DNA from: Candidatus Cloacimonadota bacterium
GTDB lineage: Bacteria; Cloacimonadota; Cloacimonadia; Cloacimonadales; Cloacimonadaceae
NCBI GenBank assembly: GCA_023421135.1
Contig: JAEZUG010000084.1
Location: 1-5,550 of the forward strand
Direction of reading: 5' to 3'
DNA: 5,550 nt
In this document: positions 5,038 to 5,550 of the stretch, in pieces
Numbering within the stretch: position 1 is the first letter of the stretch
How the letters are laid out: the number at the start of each line of letters is the position of its first letter
Position numbers and translations under genes: made by a program
The notes under the pieces: model-generated
Told to the model about the DNA's origin: nothing
Databases searched by the model: none
What the model saw: only the letters and a program-made list of their open reading frames with translations

Positions 5038-5550
5038 ATGAGTTATATAGTCCTTGCCAGAAAGTACAGACCCCAGACCTTCGCAGAGGTTTATGCTCAG
5101 GAACACGTTACAGACATCCTGATAAACGCCATAAACAGCAACCGGGTGAACCACGCCTATTTGTTTAATGGTCCGCGCGGAGTGGGAAAAACTTCCCTTG
5201 CCAGAATCCTTGCTAAGAGCTTGAATTGTGAGAAGGGTCCCACCATCACACCATGTAATGTGTGCTCTAATTGTGTGGAGATTACTTCCAGCACTTCCAC
5301 AGACGTGATAGAGATAGATGGAGCTTCAAACAACGGTGTGGACGACATCCGCGACCTTCAGGAAGAGCTGATGTATGCTCCGGCTCATTCCAACTACAAG
5401 ATCTATATCATCGATGAAGTGCACATGCTTTCCAAGAATGCCTTCAATGCCTTGTTGAAAACTCTGGAGGAACCTCCTGAGAACGTAATCTTCATCTTTG
5501 CCACCACTGAACCACACAAGGTCTTGCCCACCATCATCTCCCGCTGTCAA
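5038..5550 (+). CDS. dnaX: DNA polymerase III subunit tau/gamma, N-terminal part (cut by window end)
   Basis: DnaX is the ATPase of the clamp loader, which opens and loads the sliding clamp and (as tau) ties polymerase cores and helicase at the fork. The 171 codons present begin MSYIVLARKYRPQTF, the characteristic DnaX N-terminus. They include Walker A GPRGVGKTS (45-53, Lys51), a four-Cys zinc module (Cys64, Cys73, Cys76, Cys79), the DIEIDGASNNGV-like stretch VIEIDGASNNGVDDIRDL, Walker B IYIIDEVHML (122-131), sensor 1 IFATTE (153-158) and the SRC motif with the arginine finger Arg169. Lys51 and Arg169 fall at the same numbers as in E. coli, as I recall, supporting the ATG at 5038, which follows GGGGAGA by 4 nt. 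The frame stays open to the last base; the lid, domain III and any tau-specific C-terminus lie outside. There is no frameshift in the visible part. Confidence 0.97.
   Translation, partial: MSYIVLARKYRPQTFAEVYAQEHVTDILINAINSNRVNHAYLFNGPRGVGKTSLARILAKSLNCEKGPTITPCNVCSNCVEITSSTSTDVIEIDGASNNGVDDIRDLQEELMYAPAHSNYKIYIIDEVHMLSKNAFNALLKTLEEPPENVIFIFATTEPHKVLPTIISRCQ

Overview
The window holds six protein genes in mostly housekeeping context, plus a repeat-bearing stretch at its left edge. From left to right: about 230 bp of non-coding repeat DNA; a secreted lipoprotein of the endonuclease/exonuclease/phosphatase (EEP) fold on the + strand (228-1142); a convergent two-gene unit on the - strand, made of an unrecognised lipoprotein (2178-1402) followed 5 nt later by an 85-residue putative zinc-ribbon protein (1396-1139); a strong rho-independent terminator; a hexameric-type glutamate dehydrogenase (gdhA, - strand, 3638-2301); a pyrophosphate-type phosphofructokinase (- strand, 4923-3700); and, divergent from it, the first 171 codons of dnaX, the DNA polymerase III tau/gamma subunit (+ strand, from 5038 and running off the right edge).

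Organism: two genes start with textbook lipoprotein signal peptides, Shine-Dalgarno sequences are strong, and glycolysis apparently uses a PPi-type PFK beside a catabolic-looking glutamate dehydrogenase. This fits an anaerobic, amino-acid-fermenting bacterium. Degenerate GTCCAT-type 9-bp repeats and the general protein flavour remind me of Cloacimonadota or another FCB-group lineage, but that is an impression from memory, not something the window proves.

How the genes may work together: PPi-PFK and GDH are same-strand neighbours separated by 61 nt. They link reversible PPi-dependent glycolysis/gluconeogenesis with glutamate oxidation or ammonia assimilation. gdhA also appears to have its own promoter, whose -35 box contains the pfk stop codon, and its own terminator. 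The EEP lipoprotein and the lipoprotein/zinc-ribbon pair are convergent and share a CTAG at their stop codons.

I found no defence system, mobile element, CRISPR array, tRNA or rRNA. The least explained signal is at 1-81: an ACCCAT / ATG(G/C)GT motif repeated every 11 bp, three units in one orientation and four in the other, all about one centre of symmetry, followed at 107-142 by a 9-bp-period GTCCAT array.
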